From contig CANRFV010000002.1 of NCBI GenBank assembly GCA_947629985.1, forward strand, positions 1 to 64,000: 64,000 nucleotides of DNA, in the 5' to 3' direction. The position numbers were made by a program, and so were the translations under genes. Each line of letters begins with the position of its first letter. The stretch's first letter is position 1. Below the pieces are notes generated by a model. That model had not been told where the DNA came from and made no database searches. It saw only the letters and a list, made by a program, of their open reading frames with translations. This DNA is from an uncultured Clostridia bacterium. Its GTDB lineage: Bacteria > Bacillota > Clostridia > Christensenellales > CAG-314. Shown here piece by piece: positions 46,932 through 55,675 of this stretch.

Positions 46932-48041
46932 CTACTCGCGGTCTACCGTGATCGACGGCAAATAGTCGCCCAAACCGCGCACGGCTTGCTCTACTTTTAC
47001 AAATATATCGGCGTCGGACAACTTGCAGGAATACGGCACGCTTACGTCGAATATTATTTTGTCAACGTCGCCGTGTACCAGCCTGAAATCGTGCAAACAT
47101 ATTCCGTCGGTTATGTCGGCTATCGCCCGCTCTACGCGCCGCTGCAACTCGGCGGCTTCCGCGTCGTCCAATTGAACGGGGTCGAGATGGGTGGTAAGGC
47201 GTATGTTTTCGGTGAGCAAAATTTCCTTTTCCAAGCGATCCAAAACAGCGTGCGCTTCTACGGACGGCAATTTTGCGTCCATTTGCACGTGCACCGTGGC
47301 AAACGATACGCCGCTTCCGTAGGTATAAATGCGCAAATCGTGCGCGCCCAACACGTGTTCGGTGCGCTCGATAGCCGCGCGTACGCGTTGTTCGGCTTGC
47401 TTGTCGGGCGCTTGCCCCAGCAATTGCGAACTTGCGTCCGCTACAATTTTTACGCCCTGAACAAAAATAAACAACGCCACGGCAACGCCTACCCAACCGT
47501 CGGCGCGTATGCCTAACTGCCCCATTACCGCGCCGGCAATTACCGCCAAAGTGGCAACGCAATCGCACAAACTGTCGGCGGCCGCCGCTTTGAGAGCGTC
47601 CGAAGAGTTGCGTTTGGCAACAACTTTGTACACGGCAAACATTACCGCTTTTACAACGATGGACGCAACAAGCACGCCGTACACCAGGGCGGAAGTCTGC
47701 GCCGACTCGCCGGAAATAATTTTTTCCACGCTTTCGCGCGCAAGTTCTACCGATACAAGCATCAAAAGCATACCCGTTATCATTGCCGCAATGTATTCGG
47801 CGCGACGATGTCCGTAAGGGTGCTTGGCGTCGGCAGGTTTGCAAGCGATAAGCAACGAAACAAGCGCCACAATACCGCTGCCGCAGTCGCTAAGGTTGTT
47901 AAAGCCGTCCGCAACTACCGAAACGGCGGCAAAAATAACTCCTACCGCAATTTTGGCGGCGGACAACAACACATTGCAAAAAATACCCGCGGCGGCAACG
48001 CTTATTCCGCCGCGATAACGTTGGTTCAAGCAGTCGTTCAT
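46932..48041 (-). CDS. Cation diffusion facilitator transporter
   Basis: The 369-aa protein has six membrane helices with the metal-site motifs ADGFNNLSD (helix II) and AADSLCDC (helix V), and HPYGHRRAEYIAA in between. A cytoplasmic C-terminal domain (about 205-290) follows, plus an additional C-terminal extension of about 75 residues resembling a second such domain. CDF proteins export Zn, Mn, Fe or Co by proton antiport; the NxxD and DxxxD pattern does not settle the metal. There is no ribosome binding site, and the -10 box ends 6 nt before the ATG: leaderless. Confidence 0.92.
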   Translation of the reverse strand: MNDCLNQRYRGGISVAAAGIFCNVLLSAAKIAVGVIFAAVSVVADGFNNLSDCGSGIVALVSLLIACKPADAKHPYGHRRAEYIAAMITGMLLMLVSVELARESVEKIISGESAQTSALVYGVLVASIVVKAVMFAVYKVVAKRNSSDALKAAAADSLCDCVATLAVIAGAVMGQLGIRADGWVGVAVALFIFVQGVKIVADASSQLLGQAPDKQAEQRVRAAIERTEHVLGAHDLRIYTYGSGVSFATVHVQMDAKLPSVEAHAVLDRLEKEILLTENIRLTTHLDPVQLDDAEAAELQRRVERAIADITDGICLHDFRLVHGDVDKIIFDVSVPYSCKLSDADIFVKVEQAVRGLGDYLPSITVDRE

Positions 48042-48047
48042 ACAGAT

Positions 48048-48077
48048 ATTGTATACACAATTTGCAACTTTTGTCAA
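48048..48077 (-). promoter_or_regulatory. Leaderless promoter of the cation transporter gene
   Basis: On the minus strand TTGACA, 18 bp, TACAAT, then ATCTGT and the ATG. Confidence 0.75.
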
Positions 48078-48210
48078 CACAAGCCCGAAAAATTTTACAT
48101 ACGCGCCGACGCCTTTGCCTTGCGTATGTTGCCCGAATATGCGTCAATATCGCGGCAAAACGTCCGTCAAAGCCCACCCGCCGCAAACAGACGCGTTTTT
48201 GCAAGCGCTA

Positions 48211-48239
48211 TTGACGGACGCGGCAAAATATGGTAAAAT
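48211..48239 (+). promoter_or_regulatory. Likely promoter of the dhh-dhh-surE operon
   Basis: TTGACG, 17 bp and TAAAAT, about 120 nt before the first gene. The remainder of 48078-48358 holds nothing else I recognise. Confidence 0.65.
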
Positions 48240-48358
48240 AAATATTCAGCGGTGCGCGTGCCGCAAGGTTTGCAAACGGGCAAACTTGCCGCAACAATTG
48301 CGCAAAACGGCAACCGCCTGCGCGCCACCGTCAAATTGCAACCGAAACGAGGACAACC

Positions 48359-49312
48359 ATGTACGAAACAGCGCTTGACTTAATAAAAAAGTACGACACC
48401 ATCATCATTCACAGGCACACCAACCCCGACGGCGACGCGTTGGGCAGTCAAATCGGGCTTAAGGAATTGATAAAAACCAATTTTCCCGACAAAACGGTGT
48501 ACATTGTGGGCGACAAAACCAAGCGGTATGCCTTTATGGAAGGGTGCGAGCCGAACGAAATCGTCGACGAAACGTATACAAACGCGCTGGCGATCGTGTT
48601 GGACACATCTGCCAAATTTATGATAAGCGACGACCGCTACACGCTGGCAAAGCAAACGTTGCGGTTCGATCACCACATCTACTGCGAAGATATATGCGAC
48701 GTGGACGTTATCGACCCCACATTTGAAAGTTGTTGCGGGCTGATCACGCAATTTGCGCTGGATTGCGGATTGCAATTTAACGTTCTTGCCGCAAAATCGC
48801 TGTTTACGGGCATGGTTACGGACAGCGGACGTTTCCGTTACGACTCGGCAAATTCGCGCACGTTTTATTTGGCGTCGGTGCTTACGCGGCAACCCTTCGA
48901 CCCCAACGAAATTTACTGTCAACTGTATGCGGACGACTTGTCTATGGTGCAGTTGCGCGCACAATACACGCTTAAAATTACGCTTGCGGGCGACGGCGTG
49001 GCGTACATTGTTACCACCAAGGACGAACTTGACCGCCTTGTCGCCGAAAAGGGCGTGGACGCATTTGGAATATCTCGCGGAATGGTGGGCGTAATGGCAG
49101 ACATAAAGGGCGTGGACAGTTGGGTAAACTTTACTCAAACCGAACAGGGCGTGCTGTGCGAACTGCGCTCCAAAAAATACAATATCAACCCCATTGCGGT
49201 AAAATACGGCGGCGGCGGACATGCCAAAGCCAGCGGAGCCACCGTTGCGGACATACCAACCGCAATGCAAATGGTACAGGATATAAAAACACTGCACAAA
49301 CAAGGAGTATAA
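48359..49312 (+). CDS. DHH-family phosphoesterase (NrnA-like), first copy
   Basis: The 317-aa protein has the DHH motifs HRHTNPDGDALGS, VLDTSA, RFDHH and the DHHA1 C-terminal YGGGGHAKASGA. NrnA-type enzymes degrade nano-RNAs and convert pAp to AMP with Mn2+; some relatives act on cyclic dinucleotide products. GAGG precedes the ATG. It is followed after one nucleotide by a paralogue and then surE. A 91-bp fragment of this gene is duplicated at 35723-35813. Confidence 0.92.
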   Translation: MYETALDLIKKYDTIIIHRHTNPDGDALGSQIGLKELIKTNFPDKTVYIVGDKTKRYAFMEGCEPNEIVDETYTNALAIVLDTSAKFMISDDRYTLAKQTLRFDHHIYCEDICDVDVIDPTFESCCGLITQFALDCGLQFNVLAAKSLFTGMVTDSGRFRYDSANSRTFYLASVLTRQPFDPNEIYCQLYADDLSMVQLRAQYTLKITLAGDGVAYIVTTKDELDRLVAEKGVDAFGISRGMVGVMADIKGVDSWVNFTQTEQGVLCELRSKKYNINPIAVKYGGGGHAKASGATVADIPTAMQMVQDIKTLHKQGV

Positions 49313-49313
49313 T

Positions 49314-50300
49314 ATGAGCGAACAATTGGCAACAATGCGTCGGATCCTCGACAAAATAACAAGTTACGACAAAATAATCATTACTCGCCACGTTCGTCCG
49401 GACGGCGACGCGATAGGTTCCAGCAAGGGGCTTGCCGCAATGTTGCGGCTTAGTTTTCCCGACAAAAAAATCTACGTTCAAACCGACGACGACTCGGAAT
49501 ATCTGGCGTTTCTCGGGGCGGACGACGCGCCCGTTGCCGACGAAGAATATGCCGACGCGCTAATGATAGTGGTAGACACCGCAACCGTGGACAGAATATC
49601 CAACGCGCGCTACGGCAAAGCAAAAGAAGTAATAAAAATAGACCACCACATCGACATAAAACCTTACGGCGATATTTGTTGGGTGGAAGATTGGCGTTCG
49701 TCCACTTGCGAAATGATCGCGTTTTTTTACCAAACTTTTTCCGACGTGCTTAAACTCGACAAGCAGGCGGCAACCTACATATTTACGGGTTTGGTAACCG
49801 ACAGCGGACGCTTCCGCTACGAAGCCACCACAGGCGACACGCTGCGTTTGGGCGGCATGCTGTTGGATTTCGGCGTGGATACCGAATGGCTGTACGCGCA
49901 ACTGTATCTGGAAGAATACGACCAACTGAAATTTCAGGCATACGTATTGCAAAATATGCAAATTACCGCACATGGGGTGGTATATTTGCACGTTACAACC
50001 GATATGCAAACGCAATTTGCCCTGTCTACCGAACAGGCGTGCGAAGCGATATCGTACCTTAAATACATCAAACGCTGTATCGCTTGGTTGGCGTTTATCG
50101 ATATGCCGGACGGCAGTATCCGCGTGCGGTTGCGCAGTCGCTTTATGACAATAAATCAACTTGCCGAAAAGTACGGCGGCGGCGGACATCAATGCACCTG
50201 CGGCGCAACGCTATACAGCGCAAACGACATAGACAAAATGATAGCCGACGCCGACGCAATGGTTGCCGAATACAAAAACACTCACGAGGGGTGGCTATGA
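49314..50300 (+). CDS. DHH-family phosphoesterase (NrnA-like), second copy
   Basis: The 328-aa paralogue of the preceding protein has TRHVRPDGDAIGSS, VVDTATVD, KIDHH and YGGGGHQCTCGA. All metal-binding positions of the DHH half are kept. The C-terminal glycine-rich loop has HQCTCGA where the first copy has HAKASGA, which suggests a different substrate. AAGGAG overlaps the end of the first gene, and the stop overlaps the surE start (ATGA). Confidence 0.92.
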   Translation: MSEQLATMRRILDKITSYDKIIITRHVRPDGDAIGSSKGLAAMLRLSFPDKKIYVQTDDDSEYLAFLGADDAPVADEEYADALMIVVDTATVDRISNARYGKAKEVIKIDHHIDIKPYGDICWVEDWRSSTCEMIAFFYQTFSDVLKLDKQAATYIFTGLVTDSGRFRYEATTGDTLRLGGMLLDFGVDTEWLYAQLYLEEYDQLKFQAYVLQNMQITAHGVVYLHVTTDMQTQFALSTEQACEAISYLKYIKRCIAWLAFIDMPDGSIRVRLRSRFMTINQLAEKYGGGGHQCTCGATLYSANDIDKMIADADAMVAEYKNTHEGWL

Positions 50301-51025
50301 GAATATTGGTTACAAATGACGACGGAATAAATTCCGAAGGCATAAAAATACTTGCCGCTTGGGCGCAAAAACTCGGGCACGTAACGGTTTGCGCACCGCA
50401 AGTACAGCAAAGCGCAAACAGCCACGCAATAAATATCCACCGCCCGATAGAAGTTGTGCGCGCAACCGGCTTTGGATCGGGCGTGGACGCGTACGCCGTG
50501 GGCAGCACTCCCGTAGACAGCGTTCGGTTTGCCACGCTGGGCTTGCAAACAACATACGATCTGGTCCTTTCGGGGGTAAATCGCGGTTTTAATATGGGCG
50601 AGGACATACTGTACAGCGGCACCGTCGGCAACGTGTACGAAGCGGCGCTGCGCGGTTGCAAAGGTATCGCTTTCAGCACCGACCCCACGTCCTTCGACGA
50701 AGCGGCAAGGCAACTCGACGCCGTGTGGCAATTTTTTACGGACAACGATCTGCTTGGCAAAAACGCCATTTACAACGTAAATATTCCGCTTGATTCGCAC
50801 GGAATAAAGTGGACCAAACAGGGCGGCGCGTACTTTACCGATCAATTTGTGCAAGCGGGCGCTACAGCCAACGGCATACTGTACGATCAGCAGGGCTACT
50901 CCGTGTACAAATACGGCACGGATTACACGCTTGATACCGACAGCGTAATGAACGGGTACATATCGGTTACACCGCTTTCTACTCGCCGCGACGACGCAAA
51001 CGTTTGGAAAAAAATTAAATTATAG
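50297..51025 (+). CDS. surE: 5'/3'-nucleotidase SurE
   Basis: The 242-aa enzyme removes phosphate from nucleoside monophosphates. Motifs are the N-terminal RILVTNDDGINSEGI (metal-binding Asp pair), VCAPQVQQSANSHAI, VGSTPVDSVRFA and LSGVNRGFNMGEDILYSGTVGNVYEA. Size is normal. It is the last gene of the dhh-dhh-surE operon, coupled by a 4-bp overlap; together they could turn short oligonucleotides or pAp into nucleosides. It ends 12 bp before a dispersed repeat. Confidence 0.96.
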   Translation: MRILVTNDDGINSEGIKILAAWAQKLGHVTVCAPQVQQSANSHAINIHRPIEVVRATGFGSGVDAYAVGSTPVDSVRFATLGLQTTYDLVLSGVNRGFNMGEDILYSGTVGNVYEAALRGCKGIAFSTDPTSFDEAARQLDAVWQFFTDNDLLGKNAIYNVNIPLDSHGIKWTKQGGAYFTDQFVQAGATANGILYDQQGYSVYKYGTDYTLDTDSVMNGYISVTPLSTRRDDANVWKKIKL

Positions 51026-51036
51026 GTAAAAATTAT

Positions 51037-51472
51037 CCGACCACTCGTGCGTCGGTCGATTTCTTGCTGCTGCGCTAACGCCAGCGCAATCGACACGTAG
51101 TGCGCATACGCGCCGACGCAGGTCGATAGGGTACCCACACAATTTGAGTATACGAAAATTGTGTGGGAGAAGGAGCGCCCTTGTGTCAGCGGAACCTAGA
51201 ACGCTATGCGTGCTTGGTGCTGACAAACAAGTGGTGCGACGAGCGCGTGAACGCACGCGCGGCATTTATTTAGACTTTCGGTGGGGAGTCGCATACCCCA
51301 CCAACCCCCGCAAGGTCGTTTTAGGGACCCCACACAATTTGAGTATACGAAAATTGTGTGGGAAAAGGCGCACCCGTGTGTCAGCGGAACCGAGTACGCT
51401 ACGCGTGCTTGGTGCTGACAAGCAAGTGGCGCGCCGCGGGCGCAGGTCCGTAGTTTGCGGAGTTTAGTTGAA
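51037..51472 (+). repeat. Dispersed gene-end repeat, copy 3, with two inserted modules
   Basis: The ends agree with 2510-2683, but 51128-51239 replaces the middle and 51326-51435 is a second copy of that 110-bp module. Each module has the hairpin CCCACACAATT/AATTGTGTGGG around GAGTATACGAA, the linker AAGG-GC-CCC, and a second stem TGTCAGC/GCTGACA. The stretch ends with TCCGTAGTTTGCGGAGTTTA, the edge motif shared with 9056. Confidence 0.85.
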
Positions 51473-51514
51473 ATTTTCGACCACACGCAATACTTAATGC
51501 GCTATATCGGAAAA

Positions 51515-51548
51515 AAACGCACTTCGACGCAATTGTCGAAGTGCGTTT
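51515..51548. terminator. Terminator between surE and the InlB-like lipoprotein gene
   Basis: A perfect 14-bp inverted repeat AAACGCACTTCGAC / GTCGAAGTGCGTTT with loop GCAATT; A-rich before and T-rich after, so it works on both strands. 51549-51705 holds nothing else. Confidence 0.85.
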
Positions 51549-51705
51549 ATCATTTTTTGTTTACAATACTACGCTTGCGTGTAGCCTATTACAATCTTGG
51601 TAATACGCGCCTGTCCCGAATTTAATCAAGTAAACTATCTCATTGTCAAACGCACTACCTTTAATAACCAATTCGATCTTTCAATCTCCGCTTAGTTACC
51701 GAAAA

Positions 51706-53631
51706 TCAATCTGTGTATACGGCGACGGAAAGTATTCTTACTTGTTTTAAAAGACCTGCTGTTGTAAACGATGTTGCGGGTTGCGTCAATGTAATGGTAA
51801 CAACATTACCGTTACGAGATATTGTCGCGCCGGCAACCGTCATACCGTCAAAACCTTCTATATATTGCTTTTTATTATACGTGCCGTCGTCAAGATATAT
51901 TTCAATCTTACTTATTGCAGATGTGTACGCAATTGTAATAGTAGAACCTGTATATGCACGCGTACCGTAATTATTGCTGCCTACATCATAACAGTCGGTT
52001 TCGGAGTTTCCTTTGTTATTTGTATATGTAATTCCGTTTGCAGCATATACTACTTGTTCAGCGCTGTAACTTTGACGATTCGTTGTGCCTTCCAATGCCA
52101 ATTCTGCGCTTGATGACGACACATCTCCGCCACCTGTACTGCCGCCGCCTTGGCTTCCACCACCACCGGGGGTTGTGCCACCGCCACCGACATCTCCGCC
52201 CGTGCCGCCACCTTGGCTGCCGGAAGAGCTACCCGTGTATACAATTACGGAAAGTATTCTTACTTGTTTCAAAAGACCTGCTGTTGTAAACGATGTTGCG
52301 GGTTGTGTCAATGTAATAGTAACAACATTACCGTTACGAGATATTGTCGCGCCGGCAACCGTCATACCGTCAAAACCTTCTATATATTGCTTTTTATTAT
52401 ACGTGCCGTCGTCAAGATATATTTCAATCTTACTTATTGCAGATGTGTACGCAATTGTAATAGTAGAACCTGTATATGCACGCGTACCGTAATTATTGCT
52501 GCCTACATCATAACAGTCGGTTTCGGAGTTTCCTTTGTTATTTGTATATGTAATTCCGTTTGCAGCATATACTACTTGTTCAGCGCTGTAACTTTGACGA
52601 TTCGTTGTGCCTTCCAATGCCAATTCTGCGCTTGATGACGACACATCTCCGCCACCTGTACTGCCGCCGCCTTGGCTCCCACCGCCACCGGGGGTTGTTC
52701 CACCGCCGCCTTGTTGGTTAGCCGTCCAATGGGCGTACAGCGTAACGCTTGCGTTTGCAACGTAACTTGCGCCCGCTTTGCCCACAAGCGTGCCGCCGGA
52801 ACTTTCCGTATACCAGCCGTCAAGAGTGTAACCCGTACGGGAAACTCCCGGCAAAATAACGGAAGCACCCTGCGTAACGGTTTGTGCGGAAGGATTTGTT
52901 CCGCCGTTGTAATTGATTGCAAATGTTACAGTAACGTTGTTGGGCGCAGGATCGTCGCCCTGACCGCCGCCGCCTTGGTTAGCCGTCCAATGAGCGTACA
53001 GCGTAACGCTTGCGTTTGCAACGTAACTTGCGCCTGCATTGCCTACAAGCGTGCCGCCGCTGATACTGTCGTACCAGCCGTCAAACGTATAGTTTGCGCG
53101 TGCGGGGCTTGGCAACGTTACCGTCGCGCCCGCCTGTGCCGAAACCGTTTGATTGTCGGTTGCGCCGTCGTTGAAGTTGAATGTTACCGTTACGCTGCCG
53201 TCCGCAGACGACTTGGGCGCCACGCGCGAGAATACAACGCTGTATTCCTTGCCGTCGGAATCGGTAATGGGTTTGTTTTTGCCGTCGACAAGCGTTGCGC
53301 GCAATTTGTATTCGATGTCGGAATCGCGCTGTTCGGGAACGGTTACCGTTACCTTGCCGTCCGCATTGCGCTGCGAAACGGTAACAAGCACGGTATCTTC
53401 GATTTCCCAACGAATGTACACCGCAACGGGGTTGCCTTTTTCGTCAAACGTAGATACTTGAGCGTTCAATTCGTAAGACGCAGGCGTTTGGGTATTGGAG
53501 CGCTCGGTGCGTTCCACATCGGCGAGAATTTCGCTCAATGTTTCGTTGTCGACCGCAACGGAGCATGCCGCAAATGCCGCAAGGCACATTGCCAACACAA
53601 GTAAACAACAAATAAGTGCTTTTTTGTTCAT
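51706..53631 (-). CDS. Surface lipoprotein with InlB-type repeats and a duplicated domain
   Basis: The 641-aa protein has a lipoprotein signal (lipobox FAAC), then a beta-rich region, then two Listeria-Bacteroides InlB-type repeats (YTFDGWYDSISGGTLVG and YTLDGWYTESSGGTLVG, each ending TLYAHWT). Gly/Pro-rich linkers (GGGGTTPGGGGSQGGG) follow, with two almost identical C-terminal domains of about 130 residues that start ELALEGTTNRQSYSA. The DNA of these domains repeats with a 520-bp period (51715-52190 and 52235-52710), a recent duplication. AAGGAG lies 9 nt before the ATG. Probably an adhesion or matrix protein; ligand unknown. Confidence 0.85.
   Translation of the reverse strand: MNKKALICCLLVLAMCLAAFAACSVAVDNETLSEILADVERTERSNTQTPASYELNAQVSTFDEKGNPVAVYIRWEIEDTVLVTVSQRNADGKVTVTVPEQRDSDIEYKLRATLVDGKNKPITDSDGKEYSVVFSRVAPKSSADGSVTVTFNFNDGATDNQTVSAQAGATVTLPSPARANYTFDGWYDSISGGTLVGNAGASYVANASVTLYAHWTANQGGGGQGDDPAPNNVTVTFAINYNGGTNPSAQTVTQGASVILPGVSRTGYTLDGWYTESSGGTLVGKAGASYVANASVTLYAHWTANQQGGGGTTPGGGGSQGGGSTGGGDVSSSSAELALEGTTNRQSYSAEQVVYAANGITYTNNKGNSETDCYDVGSNNYGTRAYTGSTITIAYTSAISKIEIYLDDGTYNKKQYIEGFDGMTVAGATISRNGNVVTITLTQPATSFTTAGLLKQVRILSVIVYTGSSSGSQGGGTGGDVGGGGTTPGGGGSQGGGSTGGGDVSSSSAELALEGTTNRQSYSAEQVVYAANGITYTNNKGNSETDCYDVGSNNYGTRAYTGSTITIAYTSAISKIEIYLDDGTYNKKQYIEGFDGMTVAGATISRNGNVVTITLTQPATSFTTAGLLKQVRILSVAVYTD
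51715..52710 (-). repeat. 520-bp tandem duplication inside the lipoprotein gene
   Basis: Two stretches of about 475 bp, at 51715-52190 and 52235-52710, are nearly identical at nucleotide level, including silent positions, and are linked by Gly-rich coding sequence. Confidence 0.95.
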
Positions 53632-53694
53632 TACATTTCTCCTTTATTATTTCAGACAGGCGTTTTGCCGCCTGCCGTAATTACAAATTAAATA

Positions 53695-55401
53695 TTATCT
53701 GTTTTTTGCGCGGTTGCGCTTGATCAACACTACTACCACAACCACTACAATTGCCGCTATTACAGCCACCGCCCCCACAACAATGAGTACTATCGCCCAC
53801 GTGGGCAAAGTCGTCGGAACGGGCGGCGTGGGCTTTACAACGGGACCCACATGCGACACAAAGCCGCTTAATGCGCTGCCCAGCAATTCGGCATTGGTGT
53901 TGTCGCTGTCCTTGGTATACGTAGACGCGGTTATGCTTTGACTTTTGCGCAAAAAGTCGCGCGTAATAAGCCGATAATTGTACACTTCCTCGCCTTGCTT
54001 GGTAAGGGCAATGGGCGCCGGCGCGCCCGAAGTAAATGCCGATGGGAAGTAATTGTAGTTGCGTCTGCTGTTTTGGTGGTACAGCAAATAGTCGATTACC
54101 GCAATTGTGTATGTGCCGTTGTTCTTGATGGATTCGCCCTTTACACGCCAAATGCAGTTGCCGCTGTAACTCGCTTCTTTTAGAATATCCGCCCCCGAAA
54201 CCGTTGCGATGTACACAACGTTGTCAAAGGGTATTGCGTTGTACAGTTTGGTATAAGTGATGTCGCCCTTGTTGATGGCGTTGCGCGCAACGTTTACCAT
54301 TGCCAGATTTATGTCGTAACCTTGGCTGACGGCGTAATCGGCTATTGCGTGGCACACAAGGCGCGGAATTGCCGTACCGCTGTTGAGCGTTGCGTCGGTT
54401 GCGGCAAGCACTTCGTTTGCCTGCGCGGCAATGCTTTGGTTGGATTGCTCGATAAGCGCGCTTACCTGATTTCGCACGTTTTGGTCGATATCTTTCAGTT
54501 GCTCTTTGGGTATGTTGCCGTGCGCCGTTACCGAAACTTCGCCGTCATCGCTTACGGACAGTTGCACGTGGCTTACGTATTCGCCGTAACGCCTGCCCTG
54601 AATAAAGGGAATACCGTCCACGATGTAATCTTGCGCCGAGTGCGTATGCGCGCAAAACACTGCGTCTACGTATTCTTCGAGTCCTGCGGCGCTTGACGGT
54701 TGCTTGAAATCTTCCTCTTCGCCCACTATATCCTGCGGACCCGCGTGTACGCTTGCAACAACAATGTCGCAATCTTGTTCGTTACGCAGTTCGGTTGCCA
54801 ACTCTTGAATAATAGGCAGCGGATCTTTGAACCCGATAGTCTGCACCAATTGCGACGATATGGACGTTATTTGATCCGCCCCTATTACGCCGATTACGCC
54901 TACGGTCAGACCGTTGTCCAACTTCTTGACGATGTACTTATCTGCCAAATCGTCGGCAAAGTCGCCCCAGGTGCGCGTTTCGGCGTCCCAATTGTAAATA
55001 TTTGCACCCAAAAACGGCACTTCGCTTTCGGACGCAAGTTTGCGCAGGTTGTCCAAGCCCCAATCGAACTCGTGATTGCCGAATGTAAATTCGTCAAATC
55101 CCGCCAAATCCATACAGTCGGTAAGCAATTTGCCGTAATTGCTGTTGGATTCCATCGAACCTTGGAACATATCGCCCGAATTTAACACAACGGCGTTGCC
55201 TTCCGCCTGACGCGCGGCAAGGTAACCAGCAATTACGGGCATTCTGTCCACTTCGCCGTGAAAGTCGTTTATCGCGTAAAAATCCACGGTTTGCGCATCT
55301 TGCGCGTAAGCGCACAAAGGCACAGCGGCAACCGACGCCGCAAATACCGATACAAACAGCATTGCGGCTAAAATAATTGCAGAAATTTTTGTTTTACTCA
55401 C
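53695..55401 (-). CDS. Membrane-anchored UshA-like 5'-nucleotidase
   Basis: The 568-aa protein has a signal peptide, a metallophosphatase domain (YAINDFHGE, NSGDMFQGS, FGNHEFDWG, SVHAG, FCAHTHS) and a 5'-nucleotidase C-terminal domain with the substrate loop YNAIPFDN and DYLLYHQNSRRNYNYFP. A Pro-rich linker, one membrane helix (about 535-560) and a basic tail RNRAKNR anchor it. It hydrolyses extracellular nucleotides. The start is GTG behind GGAGG, which removes the spurious upstream frame. It shares long stretches with the next gene upstream, so the two are paralogues. Confidence 0.92.
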   Translation of the reverse strand: MSKTKISAIILAAMLFVSVFAASVAAVPLCAYAQDAQTVDFYAINDFHGEVDRMPVIAGYLAARQAEGNAVVLNSGDMFQGSMESNSNYGKLLTDCMDLAGFDEFTFGNHEFDWGLDNLRKLASESEVPFLGANIYNWDAETRTWGDFADDLADKYIVKKLDNGLTVGVIGVIGADQITSISSQLVQTIGFKDPLPIIQELATELRNEQDCDIVVASVHAGPQDIVGEEEDFKQPSSAAGLEEYVDAVFCAHTHSAQDYIVDGIPFIQGRRYGEYVSHVQLSVSDDGEVSVTAHGNIPKEQLKDIDQNVRNQVSALIEQSNQSIAAQANEVLAATDATLNSGTAIPRLVCHAIADYAVSQGYDINLAMVNVARNAINKGDITYTKLYNAIPFDNVVYIATVSGADILKEASYSGNCIWRVKGESIKNNGTYTIAVIDYLLYHQNSRRNYNYFPSAFTSGAPAPIALTKQGEEVYNYRLITRDFLRKSQSITASTYTKDSDNTNAELLGSALSGFVSHVGPVVKPTPPVPTTLPTWAIVLIVVGAVAVIAAIVVVVVVVLIKRNRAKNR

Positions 55402-55635
55402 AGTTTCCTCCGATAGATACCGTACGCTCGGCTTGCGTTCGACCGTCAACGGCAGTGTTGTTGCCGCAAGCAATAATGCTCTTGCCCTTGCGGTAGCAAA
55501 ATAAGTAATTTGCGACTGCCCGTCCGTTACTTACACACAACCGTTGAACCATACACCATACAATCTGCGTATTAGCCGCTGTTTACTTTATTATATATAT
55601 TAAACTCCAAAATAGCCGATTTGTCAATAGCAAAT

Positions 55636-55663
55636 TAAAAACTCCGCGGCAAAAGCCACGGAG
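55636..55663 (-). terminator. Terminator of the nucleotidase lipoprotein gene
   Basis: On the minus strand CTCCGTGGC-TTTT-GCCGCGGAG followed by TTTTTAATTT, 12 nt after the stop. Confidence 0.85.
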
Positions 55664-55675
55664 ATAACAAGCGCG

